Source: Conyzicola lurida
Lineage (GTDB): Bacteria > Actinomycetota > Actinomycetes > Actinomycetales > Microbacteriaceae
Assembly (NCBI RefSeq): GCF_014204935.1
Contig: NZ_JACHMJ010000001.1
Span: 620,001-684,000 of the forward strand
Length of the DNA stretch: 64,000 nucleotides
Direction of reading: 5' to 3'
Shown here: one piece after another, positions 51,606-61,132 of the stretch
Position numbering within the stretch: position 1 is the stretch's first letter
Layout: the number at the start of each line of letters is the position of its first letter
Program-made: the position numbers and the translations under genes
The notes under the pieces: generated by a model
Databases searched by the model: none
What the model was told of the DNA's origin: nothing
Seen by the model: the letters and a program-made list of their open reading frames with translations, nothing else

Positions 51606-52747
51606 GCCGCGAGGCGCTGCGGGTTTCGCCGCAGCGGATCGACCCGCTCAGCTGGTACACCCGGCCGCTCGTGCCGATCTCGTTCGGCGCGCTCGCCCTC
51701 GTGGTCGCCCTCAGCACGATCGCCGCCACCTGGAATCTCGGCGACCGGGGCTGGCTCGACGTCGTGGCCATCGGCCTGATCGCGTTCGCCTGCCTGCTCA
51801 TCCAGGTCTGGACCCGCCCGCTGCGCCCCGAGTTCGGCTTGCGCCAGGCGCTGGTGCCCCTGGGGCTCGCGCTCGCCGGGCTGGTGCTCTCCACGTTCAG
51901 CGCCATGGGCTCCGACATGCTCGTGCAGCACTGGTGGGCGCCGGTCGGGGTCGGCTTCATCATCGCGACCCTCGGCCCGTTCTCGAGCGTGCGGCAGGTG
52001 CTCTGCTACGGCATCACGCTCAGCGTCGCGACCTCGGTCTGCGCCTACTACGCCTTCGCCGGGCCGGACGAGGTGTGGCCGCCGGTGAGCCTCGCGTTCA
52101 TCGCGGGCAGCGCCGTGGTGGTCGCGACGGTCGCCACCGCGACCTTCTGCTTCGTGGTGGTGTCGAGCACGCAGAAGCTGCTCATCGGAGCGGGGACGGT
52201 ACCGCCGGCGTCGGAGGCCGCGAGCGAGGAGGCGGCCCGCCGGGTGGAGCGCCGCACGCTGGCCCGGCTCGGCAACCGGGTGGCGCCGTTCCTCGAGGGG
52301 ATCGCCGCCGCGGGGGAGGTGACGGCGGCCGACCGCGCGCTCGCCGGACAGCTCGCGCGGCAGCTGCGCTCGGACCTGGTCAGCCAGGCCAACCGCACCT
52401 GGCTCGACTCGATCGCGCTGTTCGGGCGCATCTACGTGGTCGACCCCGACAACCGGGCCGACCGGATGAACTCGGCCCAGCGCACGGCGCTGCGGGCGCT
52501 GCTGATGGGCGTCATCGACAACCCGGCGGCCGCGATCGGGTCGCTCTTCATCGAACTGCGGGGCGAGGACGACGGCTCCACGGCCGTCGCCCTGAGCCTC
52601 GACTTCTCGCTGCCCGAGGGACGTCGCGCGATGATGCTCGCGCCGTACTACCTCACCCTGCAGACGACCGTCGAGTCGCTCAGCTGGGACCCCTCACGCG
52701 ATCTCCTGAGATTCCAGGTTCCCGCGCGAGGGGACGACCAGGACTGA
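51602..52747 (+). CDS. Membrane protein resembling a degenerate histidine kinase
   Basis: 381 residues from GTG 51602 (GTGA overlap with the kinase). The layout parallels the upstream kinase: about six helices over residues 25-190, then helical AARRVERRTLARLGNRVAPFLEGIAAAG ... ARQLRSDLVSQANRTWLD and an alpha/beta end (RTALRALLMGVIDNPAAAIGSLFIELRG, LTLQTTVESLSW). There is no His in the H-box position, and no recognisable N box or glycine loops. It probably dimerises with or modulates the kinase. The paralogy is my reading of layout and needs structure comparison. Confidence 0.75.
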   Translation: MSREALRVSPQRIDPLSWYTRPLVPISFGALALVVALSTIAATWNLGDRGWLDVVAIGLIAFACLLIQVWTRPLRPEFGLRQALVPLGLALAGLVLSTFSAMGSDMLVQHWWAPVGVGFIIATLGPFSSVRQVLCYGITLSVATSVCAYYAFAGPDEVWPPVSLAFIAGSAVVVATVATATFCFVVVSSTQKLLIGAGTVPPASEAASEEAARRVERRTLARLGNRVAPFLEGIAAAGEVTAADRALAGQLARQLRSDLVSQANRTWLDSIALFGRIYVVDPDNRADRMNSAQRTALRALLMGVIDNPAAAIGSLFIELRGEDDGSTAVALSLDFSLPEGRRAMMLAPYYLTLQTTVESLSWDPSRDLLRFQVPARGDDQD

Positions 52748-53773
<1,026 letters not shown>

Positions 53774-53885
53774 AACTGGCCTCCACTGGGAATACGAACG
53801 TTTACCGCTGGAAGTCTAGCGAGCCGGGTCTGGCGAACGGGAGCCGTCGGGACACGCGGGGCCTCGGCCGCCGGAGGCCCGCGGG

Positions 53886-53891
53886 TAGACT
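53886..53891 (+). promoter_or_regulatory. -10 box for glpX
   Basis: TAGACT in the 190-base divergent region, about 72 bases before the glpX GTG. The remainder of the intergenic region shows no further clear site. Confidence 0.4.
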
Positions 53892-53963
53892 GGGGCTGAC
53901 GTTGATTCGGCTATCGAATTTCACCACAGCGCCACGCAATCGACACCGAGGACGACAAATACC

Positions 53964-54947
53964 GTGAGCCCCGAAACCGGCACCCTCTACCAGCACCCCG
54001 ACCGCAACCTCGGAATGGAGCTGGTGCGCGCGACCGAAGCCGCCGCCATCCGCGCCGTCCCGTTCATCGGCCGCGGCGACAAAAACGCCGCCGACGGCGC
54101 CGCCGTCGACGCCATGCGCAAGTTCCTCGGCACCGTCGAGTTCGACGGCCTCGTCGTCATCGGCGAGGGCGAGAAGGACCACGCCCCCATGCTCTACAAC
54201 GGCGAGCACGTCGGCAGCGGCGAAGGCCCTGCCTGCGACATCGCCGTGGACCCGATTGACGGCACCTCGCTCACCGCGGCCGGCCGCCAGAACGCGCTCA
54301 GCATGATCGCCGTCGCCGACCGCGGCGCCATGTACGACCCCTCCGCCGTGTTCTACATGGAGAAGATTGTCACCGGCTTCGAGGGCCACGGCGTCGTCGA
54401 CCTCAACCGCCCCATCGGCGAGAACATCCGCGCTCTGGCCAAGGCCAAGAACAAGGACGTCTCCGACATGGTCGTCGCCGTGCTCGACCGCCCCCGCCAC
54501 GCGCAGCTCATCAACGACATCCGCGAGGCGGGCGCCGGAACGCGCCTGATGCTCGACGGCGACGTGGCCGGCGGCATCAACGCCGCCATGCACGGCACCC
54601 GCATCGACATGTGCGTCGGTACCGGCGGCACCCCCGAGGGCATCATCACGGCCTGCGCGCTCAAGGCCCTCGGCGGCCTGATCCAGGGCCGCCTGCTGCC
54701 CAGCGACGACGACGAGCGCCAGCGCGCCATCGACGCCGGGCACGACCTCGACCGTGTCCTCCACATCGACGACCTCGTCACCAGCGACAACACCTACTTC
54801 GTCGCCACCGGCGTCACCGACGGCCAGCTCGTCGACGGCGTGCGCAAGCACGGCCCCGCGATCCGCACCGAGAGCATCATCCTCCGCGGCCGCTCCGGCA
54901 CCGTGCGTCGCGTGGTCGCCGAGCACCTCGCGGAGAAGTGGCTCTGA
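53964..54947 (+). CDS. glpX: Class II fructose-1,6-bisphosphatase
   Basis: Dephosphorylates fructose 1,6-bisphosphate in gluconeogenesis. 327 residues. GLVVIGEGEKDHAPMLYNGEHVG, CDIAVDPIDGTSLTAAGRQNALSMIAV (metal-binding DPIDGT), LDRPRHAQLINDIREAGAGTRLMLDGDVAGGI and GGTPEGIITACALKALGG are the GlpX hallmarks. GTG start; ends four bases before the convergent serine hydrolase stop. Confidence 0.96.
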   Translation: MSPETGTLYQHPDRNLGMELVRATEAAAIRAVPFIGRGDKNAADGAAVDAMRKFLGTVEFDGLVVIGEGEKDHAPMLYNGEHVGSGEGPACDIAVDPIDGTSLTAAGRQNALSMIAVADRGAMYDPSAVFYMEKIVTGFEGHGVVDLNRPIGENIRALAKAKNKDVSDMVVAVLDRPRHAQLINDIREAGAGTRLMLDGDVAGGINAAMHGTRIDMCVGTGGTPEGIITACALKALGGLIQGRLLPSDDDERQRAIDAGHDLDRVLHIDDLVTSDNTYFVATGVTDGQLVDGVRKHGPAIRTESIILRGRSGTVRRVVAEHLAEKWL

Positions 54948-54951
54948 CCCG

Positions 54952-56439
54952 CTACAGCGTCGGCAGGTAGTGCCGGGTCACGGGGGAGAGCCCCGTGACC
55001 GGCTTCTGCACCTCGATGTCGAGACGTTGGATCATCGCCGGCGTCGTCGGCGTCATCTCCATACGCAATTCGAGCGTGCCGGTCATGCCCGGGAGCGTCC
55101 AGGCCAGGTACGCGCCTGCGGTCGTCCAGGCGAGCCGGTCCGCCAGGGGAGCGCGGCTCTCCGTGAGCCCGCCGACCTCGGCGACCGCTTTCGCCAGGCG
55201 CCCGTCGCGCACCTCGGCCGAGACGTCGCTCAGCAGGTTGGGGCTGAACAGGGCCGCGGCCGCGGCCAGCGTGCCCGCGTCGACCGCCGCTTCGACGGCG
55301 ACTGCGGCGTCGACCGTCGACGGCCAGAGCGCCACGGGACGCGCGGGCACGTCGAGCTCCTCGAGCACCGCGCGCAGGATCCCCGCGGCGGCGATGCCGG
55401 GACGCACGCCGTTCGTGTTCGCGAAGACCACGACGCCGAGACCGGATGCCGCGTGCCAGCGCATGTTCGACGACCAGCCGGGCAGCCCGCCGGCGTGCTG
55501 CACGATCGACCCGAACCGCACGTCCTGCTCGACGACGAGGCCCAGCCCGTAGCCCGACCCCTCGAGCCTCTGCACGTCGGGGAAGTCGGACGGCGACGGC
55601 GCGAACGTGTGGATGCGCTGCATCTCGCGTCGTGACGCGCGGCTGAGCAGCGCGTCATCCGTGTTCGACGGGTCGAAGGCGCTCGACAGCCAGGCGCTCC
55701 ACCGGGCGATGTCGGTGATCGTCGAGAACATGCTCGCGGCGCACCCGCCGATTCCGGTGCCGACGAACGGGCGGTCGAACCAGGTGGCACCCTCGTCGAA
55801 CGTGCCGAACCCGAGCGCGAGGTCGTGGTCGTCGCCGTAGCGCGCCGCGTCGTACCGGGTGTCGTCGAGACCGAGCGGATCGAGCAGGGTCTGCCGGGAG
55901 AAGTCGGCGAACGGCAGCCCCGACACGTTCTCGACGATGACGCCGAGCAGCCAGAAGCCGATGTTGGAGTACTGGTAGCCCGAACCGGGCAGGTCGGCGA
56001 AGTGCAGGCCCCGGCCCACCACCGCGAGGAAGTCCTCGCGGCTCAGGGCGAGCTCGTGGTCGGCCCAGCCGTTGTCCTCCGGCAGTCCCGACGAGTTGCT
56101 CATGAGCATGTGGATCGTGACGGGCAGCTCGACGCCCGCGTCATCCACCGGGTCGCTGAATTCCGGCACGTGGGCCGACACGCGGTCGTCGAGGGAGAGC
56201 AGGCCGCGGTCGCGCAGCACCAGGACGAGCGCCATCTCGAAGCTCTTCGACATCGAGGCTATGCGGTACACGGTGTCGAGCTGCGGCGTCCGTCCGTCGA
56301 ACCGGTGCTCGCCGACGCCGTGCTGGAAGATCACGCCGTCGCGGTCGAAGACGCCGTAGTTGACCGAGGGCGAGACCACGGGGTGGGCGTCGAACCAGCC
56401 GCGCAGAGTCGACTCGAGGGCGGGGGAGAGGTCGGTCAC
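54952..56439 (-). CDS. Beta-lactamase-related serine hydrolase
   Basis: 495 residues from GTG 56439, preceded by GAAGGA on that strand. Catalytic SxxK is Ser62-Met-Ser-Lys65 in RIASMSKSFEMAL; the YSN motif (GSGYQYSNIGFWLLG) and HAGG (IVQHAGGLPGW) complete the class C/esterase EstB-type site. No signal peptide, so probably cytoplasmic. About 130 residues after the catalytic domain form an extra C-terminal domain. Not obviously an antibiotic resistance enzyme; D-aminopeptidase or esterase activity is more likely. Divergent from the PucR gene. Confidence 0.9.
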   Translation of the reverse strand: MTDLSPALESTLRGWFDAHPVVSPSVNYGVFDRDGVIFQHGVGEHRFDGRTPQLDTVYRIASMSKSFEMALVLVLRDRGLLSLDDRVSAHVPEFSDPVDDAGVELPVTIHMLMSNSSGLPEDNGWADHELALSREDFLAVVGRGLHFADLPGSGYQYSNIGFWLLGVIVENVSGLPFADFSRQTLLDPLGLDDTRYDAARYGDDHDLALGFGTFDEGATWFDRPFVGTGIGGCAASMFSTITDIARWSAWLSSAFDPSNTDDALLSRASRREMQRIHTFAPSPSDFPDVQRLEGSGYGLGLVVEQDVRFGSIVQHAGGLPGWSSNMRWHAASGLGVVVFANTNGVRPGIAAAGILRAVLEELDVPARPVALWPSTVDAAVAVEAAVDAGTLAAAAALFSPNLLSDVSAEVRDGRLAKAVAEVGGLTESRAPLADRLAWTTAGAYLAWTLPGMTGTLELRMEMTPTTPAMIQRLDIEVQKPVTGLSPVTRHYLPTL

Positions 56440-56504
56440 GGGGATTCCTTCGAACGGCGGATACGCCCGTCCAGTCTCCCCCACTCGGCCGTGGGCGGTT
56501 CGCC

Positions 56505-56510
56505 TACACT
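56505..56510 (+). promoter_or_regulatory. -10 box for the PucR gene
   Basis: TACACT lies 38 bases before the GTG at 56549, with AAAGG (56537-56541) as the ribosome site. No -35 or operator is clear. Confidence 0.4.
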
Positions 56511-56548
56511 CGATCTCACGGGGTCGGCCGTCGGCGAAAGGTGGGGGT

Positions 56549-58111
56549 GTGCGCGTTCTTGACCTGCTCGACCGCGCCGAACTGGGCCTGACCACCGTGT
56601 GGGCCGAACCGGCGATGCTCGAGCGCGACGTCAAGGGCTCGTACATCGTCGATCTGCCGAATCCCGGCCGGTTCCTCTCCGAGGGCGACCTCGTTCTCAC
56701 CAGCGCGATCTGGGCCACCGGGCCCGAGAGCGCGGAGACCTATATCTCGGCGCTCGCCGACAAGCGCGTGGCCGTGCTCGTCGTCGGCACCATCATCGTC
56801 GGCGCGATCCCCGACTACATCGTCGCCGCGTGCAGCACCCGCGGCATCGTCCTGCTGACCATGTCGCAGGACGTCTCGTTCAAAGCCGTCTCGCAGTACA
56901 TCGAGTCGACGCTCGCCACCGCCGAGAGCGCCGCGACGTCGCGCTCGGGCAACTTCACCCGCACCCTGCTCGACGGCATCGGCTCGGGCGGCGGGGTGCA
57001 GGGCGCGCTGCGCCTGTTCTACGACGAGTTCGCCACGGAGTGCTGGGTGCTCGAGTCGAGCGGGACCGTCTCGGCGGTCGTCGGCTCGGCGCCCGGCGTC
57101 GACGGCGTGGCCGCCGTCTGGAACCGCATGCTGGCGGCGGGCGACGGGGTCGCCGTGATTCAGGATGACGCGGGCCGCACTCTCTCCGTGTGGCCGGTCG
57201 TCACGGACAGCGTGAGGTCGATCGGCTACCTGGTCTGCGCCGGCGACCTCCGTGCGTGGCCGACCGACCTCGAGCGCGTCGTGCGGACGCTCCTCCTCGT
57301 GGTGCGCGTCGAGCTCGAACTCGTCGGCAACCGGCGGGAGGCGGAGGAGGCGCAGGGCGTCGAGTTCCTCGGGCACCTCGTCGCCGACACGCTGTCTCCC
57401 GGCGAGGCCTCGGCCCGTCTGCGCCTGCTCGGCGCCGACCCGCTGCAGCCGATGACCGCGGTCGCCGCGCAGGTCGACGACGGCGAGTACCCGTCGCGCG
57501 CCGTGCTCGAGGCGCTCACCGGCCTGCTCGGCGCGGAGGGCCGCGTGGTCGTCGCGTGCGACCTCGGCGAGGAGGCGGTGCTCCTTCTCGGGGGAGTCGA
57601 GGCGACGCCCGAGGAGATCATCGCCCACGCGGAGGCCGGTGCGCACCGGCAGCGCGCGCTGCTCGGCGATCGGACGCTGCGCATCGGCGTGAGCGAACGC
57701 ACGACGAGCCTGAGCCAGTTGAGCGCCGCCGTGCGCTCGGCACGCGCCCGGATGCGCACCGCGTCGGGCGAGGGCGCCATCCTCTGGTCGACCCGGTCGA
57801 CGCCGAGCTCGTACGACGCGCTGTTCGACCTGCTGCCCGAGCGGGTGAAGACGGCCTTCGGGCGCGGGCTGCTCGCGCCGCTGCTGGACTACGACGTGCG
57901 GCACGGGTCGGACCTGGTGCAGACCCTGCGGGTGTTCCTCGACGCGAGCGGCGCGTGGCAGCAGGCCGCGACCGAGCTGCACGTGCACGTCAACACGCTG
58001 CGCTACCGCATCGGACGCATCGAGGCGCTCACTCAGCGCGACCTGTCGACGATGCGCGACCGCGTCGACTTCTTCCTGGCGCTGTCGTTCGTCGCGCCCC
58101 CGGCGGATTGA
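56549..58111 (+). CDS. PucR-family transcriptional regulator
   Basis: 520 residues from GTG 56549. The N-terminal PucR sensory domain (VRVLDLLDRAELGLTTVW, DLPNPGRFLSEGDLVLTSAIW, VAVLVVGTIIVGAIPDYIVAACSTRGIVLLTMSQDVSFKAVSQYI) is followed by a middle region and a C-terminal PucR helix-turn-helix: LVQTLRVFLDASGAWQQAATELHVHVNTLRYRIGRIEALTQRDL. PucR proteins activate purine catabolism genes in Bacillus, and the deaminase genes that follow fit that role. The TGA stop is supplied by a dispersed repeat. Confidence 0.92.
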   Translation: MRVLDLLDRAELGLTTVWAEPAMLERDVKGSYIVDLPNPGRFLSEGDLVLTSAIWATGPESAETYISALADKRVAVLVVGTIIVGAIPDYIVAACSTRGIVLLTMSQDVSFKAVSQYIESTLATAESAATSRSGNFTRTLLDGIGSGGGVQGALRLFYDEFATECWVLESSGTVSAVVGSAPGVDGVAAVWNRMLAAGDGVAVIQDDAGRTLSVWPVVTDSVRSIGYLVCAGDLRAWPTDLERVVRTLLLVVRVELELVGNRREAEEAQGVEFLGHLVADTLSPGEASARLRLLGADPLQPMTAVAAQVDDGEYPSRAVLEALTGLLGAEGRVVVACDLGEEAVLLLGGVEATPEEIIAHAEAGAHRQRALLGDRTLRIGVSERTTSLSQLSAAVRSARARMRTASGEGAILWSTRSTPSSYDALFDLLPERVKTAFGRGLLAPLLDYDVRHGSDLVQTLRVFLDASGAWQQAATELHVHVNTLRYRIGRIEALTQRDLSTMRDRVDFFLALSFVAPPAD

Positions 58112-58157
58112 GCTCGTCGAAATTCTGACCGATTGGGTTTCGACAGGCTCAACCCGC
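58103..58157. repeat. Two dispersed palindrome units at a convergent junction
   Basis: GCGGATTGAGCTCGTCGAAA (58103-58122, containing the PucR stop) and an inverse GGGTTTCGACAGGCTCAACC (58135-58154) ending one base before the PPC gene stop region. Likely bidirectional terminator. Confidence 0.85.
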
Positions 58158-58158
58158 T

Positions 58159-58620
58159 CTAGTGCTCGAAGTACAGATTCGCCAAACCGTGCGCCGCGGC
58201 ATCCGGCCGCCGTTCGAAGCGGGGTGTCAGCACCTCTTCGATCACGAGCTCGGTGACGTAGTGCACCGTGGCGGCGAGCAGGTGTCCGGCGTAGCCGTTC
58301 GCGGCGTACGCCTTCACCCCGACCGCGACGTGCACGTGCGGCAGCACCGCGCCGGTCGCCGGGTCGAAGGCGATGGTGCCGGAGCCGGTCCCCTCGACGC
58401 CCTCGAGGTGCACCGAATCGGGCAGCGGGGCGTCGTGGTCGGCGATCGGCGCGCAGGTGCCGATGAGCGAGACGCGGGTGAACGCGCCGAGGAAAACCGG
58501 CAGGTAGCCCTGCTCGATGCCGTGTTCTGCGCAGACGGCGCGGATGCTGTCGAGCACGTCGTCGCCGGGCTGCAGCACGACCGCGAAACGTCGGCCGGTG
58601 GTGATGGGGGTGCTGATCAC
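58159..58620 (-). CDS. PPC/DUF296 domain protein
   Basis: 153 residues from GTG 58620, overlapping the deaminase stop. ISTPITTGRRFAVVLQPGDDVLDSIRAVCAEHGIEQGYLPVFLGAFTRVSLIG is the typical opening of the PPC (DUF296) domain, and HVHVAVGVKAYAANGYAGHLLAATVHYVTELVIEEV contains the conserved histidines that form a metal site in bacterial PPC trimers. The domain is called DNA-binding in plants, but bacterial members may be metal-dependent enzymes or sensors. Its coupling to an adenine deaminase-like gene suggests a purine-related role (inference). Confidence 0.88.
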   Translation of the reverse strand: MISTPITTGRRFAVVLQPGDDVLDSIRAVCAEHGIEQGYLPVFLGAFTRVSLIGTCAPIADHDAPLPDSVHLEGVEGTGSGTIAFDPATGAVLPHVHVAVGVKAYAANGYAGHLLAATVHYVTELVIEEVLTPRFERRPDAAAHGLANLYFEH

Positions 58621-59600
58621 GCGACTGCCGCCCTGACTTCGAGGCGCAGCGCCTCTTTTTCCGCCTCCGGGAGGAAGGACGAGGTGAACGAGTTCTCGGC
58701 GAGCAGGCCGAGCTGGGCCGGGGTGAGCGAGAGCTGCGTCTCGATCGCGGCGTAGTTGTCGTCGACGTAGCCGCCGAAGTAGGCGGGATCGTCGCTGTTG
58801 ATGGACACGAGCAGTCCTTCGGCGAGCATCGCCGGCAGCAGATGGTCGGCGAGTTCGGGCGGCGCGGTCTTCAGGGCGATGTTCGACAGGGGGCACACGG
58901 TGAGCGGGATCTGCTCGTCGCGCAGGCGGGCGACGAGGTCGGCGTCCTCCATCGCGCGGTTGCCGTGGTCGATGCGTTCCACGCCGAGCAGGTCGAGCGC
59001 CTCCCAGACGTAGTCGGGACCGCCCTCCTCGCCGGCGTGCGCGACGCGGTGCAGGCCCTCGGCTGCCGCGAGCCCGAACGACTCGGTGAACAGCGACGGC
59101 GGGAAGCCCAGCTCGCTCGAGTCGAGCCCGACGCCGATGAACTGGTCGCGGAACGGCAGCGCGCTGCGCAGCGTCTCGGTCGCAGCGTCGCCGCCGAGGT
59201 GGCGCAGGAAGCACAGGATGAGGTCGGCCGAGATGCCGGTCGCGGCGGTGGCGTCGGCGATCGCCGCGGTCAGGCCGCCGAAGACCGTCGCCGGGGCGAT
59301 GCCGTTCTGCGTGTGGGTCTGCAGGTCGAAGAACATCTCGGCGCGGCGCACTCCGGCGGCGGCGGCCCGGGCGAGGTATGCGCTGCCGAGGTCGTAGAAG
59401 TCCTCCTTGGTGCGCAGCACGGCGAGGTTGTCGTAGTAGATGTCGAGGAACGACTGCAGGTCGGTGAACCGGTAGCGCGACTTCAGCTCGGCGGGGTCGA
59501 AGGTCGGCAGGTCGATGCCGTTGCGGCGGGCGAGCGCGACGACGAGCTCGGCCTCCAACGATCCTTCGATGTGCATGTGCAGTTCGGCTACGGGGAGCAC
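58617..59600 (-). CDS. ADA-family aminopurine deaminase 1 (adenine deaminase-like)
   Basis: 327 residues. Metal ligands His8 and His10 (ELHMHIEGS), HAGE motif His188-Glu191 (RVAHAGEEGG), IDHGNRAMED and SINSDDPAYFGGYVDDNY with the Asp pair. The SDDPAYFGGY ending and the short length fit the adenine deaminase (yeast Aah1-like) branch better than classical adenosine deaminase, where TDDP is usual; this is a family-level judgement. GTG start. Divergent from the second deaminase; coupled to the PPC gene. Confidence 0.9.
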   Translation of the reverse strand: MLPVAELHMHIEGSLEAELVVALARRNGIDLPTFDPAELKSRYRFTDLQSFLDIYYDNLAVLRTKEDFYDLGSAYLARAAAAGVRRAEMFFDLQTHTQNGIAPATVFGGLTAAIADATAATGISADLILCFLRHLGGDAATETLRSALPFRDQFIGVGLDSSELGFPPSLFTESFGLAAAEGLHRVAHAGEEGGPDYVWEALDLLGVERIDHGNRAMEDADLVARLRDEQIPLTVCPLSNIALKTAPPELADHLLPAMLAEGLLVSINSDDPAYFGGYVDDNYAAIETQLSLTPAQLGLLAENSFTSSFLPEAEKEALRLEVRAAVA

Positions 59601-59891
59601 GGGTCGGTCCTCTCACTACGTGGCGCTTGTGGCGCCGGCCGGTCCAGAACGCCGGGCTGTGTCACCGAGCTAACCACAGCGGGCGCGCGGGTGATTCGGA
59701 CGATCACCCAACCTTGACCGTGTCGGCGGCCACCGCGTTCGGCGAAACGACCAAACGCAATCCGGCCGATGCGCGGCCGAAACCGGGGCGAAACCTGTGT
59801 GGATGATCGCCCAAACGCCCGCCGCGCGCCGGGGCCGATCTTTGTCCTGCCTGTTATGGTGCGCGGCTCCCGCGCTTGTTTGACTGAGCCC
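59601..59891. promoter_or_regulatory. Divergent control region of the two deaminase genes
   Basis: 290 bases. GGGTGAT (59689-59695) and ATCACCC (59703-59709) form a 7-7-7 inverted repeat, a regulator-site candidate; a related half-site GATCGCCC lies near 59805-59812. TATGGT (59855-59860) is a -10 candidate for the rightward gene, and TTGACC (59714-59719) lies beside the palindrome. No open reading frame of interest. Confidence 0.5.
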
Positions 59892-60923
59892 GTGACCGAG
59901 ACCCCGACCCGTGCCCAGACCCCCGACGCCTCGCTGACCGCGTTCATCGCGGGCATGCCCAAGGCGGAACTCCACGTGCACCTCGAGGGAACCCTCGAGA
60001 GTCCGCTGCGCCTCGAACTCGCGGCGCGCAACGGCATGGAGGTCTCCGTCGCCGAGCAGTCGTACACCGACCTCACCAGCTTCCTCGCCGCGTACTACCC
60101 GAACATGGACGTGCTGCAGACGCAGAGCGACTTCTACGACCTCGCCTACGCCTACCTCGTGAAGGCGGCCGGCCAGGGGGTGCGTCACACCGAGATGTTC
60201 TTCGACCCGCAGGCGCACACCAGCCGCGGCATCCCGTTCGTCAGCGTCATCACCGGCTACCACGAGGCGATCGTCGACGCGGGCCGTGCCCTCGGCATCC
60301 ACGGACAGCTGATCATGTGCATTCTGCGCGACCACAGCGTCGAATCGGCGGCGGCGACTCTCGAGGAGTCGCTGCGTTACAAGCACTGGATCGTCGGGAT
60401 CGGCCTCGACTCCGACGAGCGCGGCAACCCGCCGTCCAAGTTCGCCGTGGTGTTCGCCCGTGCCCGCGACGAGGGCTACCGCCTGACGATGCACTGCGAC
60501 GTCGACCAGGAGAACAGCATCGAGCACATCCGCCAGGCACTCGAGGACATCGGGGTCGAGCGCATCGACCACGGCACCAACATCCTCGAGGACCCGCGCC
60601 TCGTGCAGCTCGTGATCGACCGGGGGATCGGGCTCACCTCGTGCCCGCTGTCGAATGCCATCGTCAGCGAGGGGTCGAAGTCCGGCGAGCTCCTCACCCT
60701 GCTGCGGGCCGGCGTCAAGATCACGGTGAACTCCGACGACCCGCCCTACTTCGGCGGCTACGTCGTCGAGAACCTCGTGCACCTCGCTGGCATCAGCGAC
60801 ATCACCCGCGACGAGCTCGTCCTGCTGCAGCGCAACGCCTTCGAGGTGTCGTGGCTGGCCGAGGCCGACCGCAGGGTCTTCCTGCGCGAGCTCGACGAGT
60901 ACGTCGCGACGTGGTCGGAATGA
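59892..60923 (+). CDS. ADA-family deaminase 2 lacking the HAGE motif
   Basis: 343 residues from GTG 59892; no strong ribosome site, and TTG 59880 is possible. ELHVHLEGT (His28, His30), IDHGTNILEDPRLV and TVNSDDPPYFGGYVVENL (Asp282/283) keep the metal site. The stretch where the family has HAGE reads HCDVDQENSIEHI (His201-Cys-Asp-Val204), so the catalytic Glu that protonates purine N1 is replaced. It may therefore act on another substrate or by a changed mechanism. Transcribed away from deaminase 1 and toward the amidohydrolase, 209 bases before it. Confidence 0.88.
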   Translation: MTETPTRAQTPDASLTAFIAGMPKAELHVHLEGTLESPLRLELAARNGMEVSVAEQSYTDLTSFLAAYYPNMDVLQTQSDFYDLAYAYLVKAAGQGVRHTEMFFDPQAHTSRGIPFVSVITGYHEAIVDAGRALGIHGQLIMCILRDHSVESAAATLEESLRYKHWIVGIGLDSDERGNPPSKFAVVFARARDEGYRLTMHCDVDQENSIEHIRQALEDIGVERIDHGTNILEDPRLVQLVIDRGIGLTSCPLSNAIVSEGSKSGELLTLLRAGVKITVNSDDPPYFGGYVVENLVHLAGISDITRDELVLLQRNAFEVSWLAEADRRVFLRELDEYVATWSE

Positions 60924-61018
60924 CCACTACTCAACAAGTCGCTGCCCGCATCTGGCTGTCGACCCACGAATCCGCCATCCCGTGTTTCAAACTCGTTAAT
61001 ATTTGGACTCAATCGGCT

Positions 61019-61034
61019 CACTTGTCAACAAGTG
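61019..61034. promoter_or_regulatory. Palindrome upstream of the amidohydrolase gene
   Basis: CACTTGT (61019-61025) and ACAAGTG (61028-61034) with a 2-base centre, in an unusually AT-rich stretch (GTTAATATTTGG upstream). A related CAACAAGTCG occurs near 60934. Likely operator within the 209-base intergenic region; the rest of that region shows no gene. Confidence 0.5.
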
Positions 61035-61132
61035 TCGGTAATGCGCGCTACGGTCGGAAGATCGCGCCACAGGTGGCACTGCTGCGGCGCCCGTCTTCCG
61101 GCGCCGGGCACACGAATGGAAAGACGTAACTC

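Noticed and set aside
50385-52747. Classical two-component system
   Set aside because: No response-regulator gene lies next to the kinase on either side; neighbours are DUF6264 and the convergent aldolase gene.
54952-56439. Secreted antibiotic-resistance beta-lactamase
   Set aside because: No signal peptide and an extra C-terminal domain; the motifs fit the broader serine hydrolase/esterase group.
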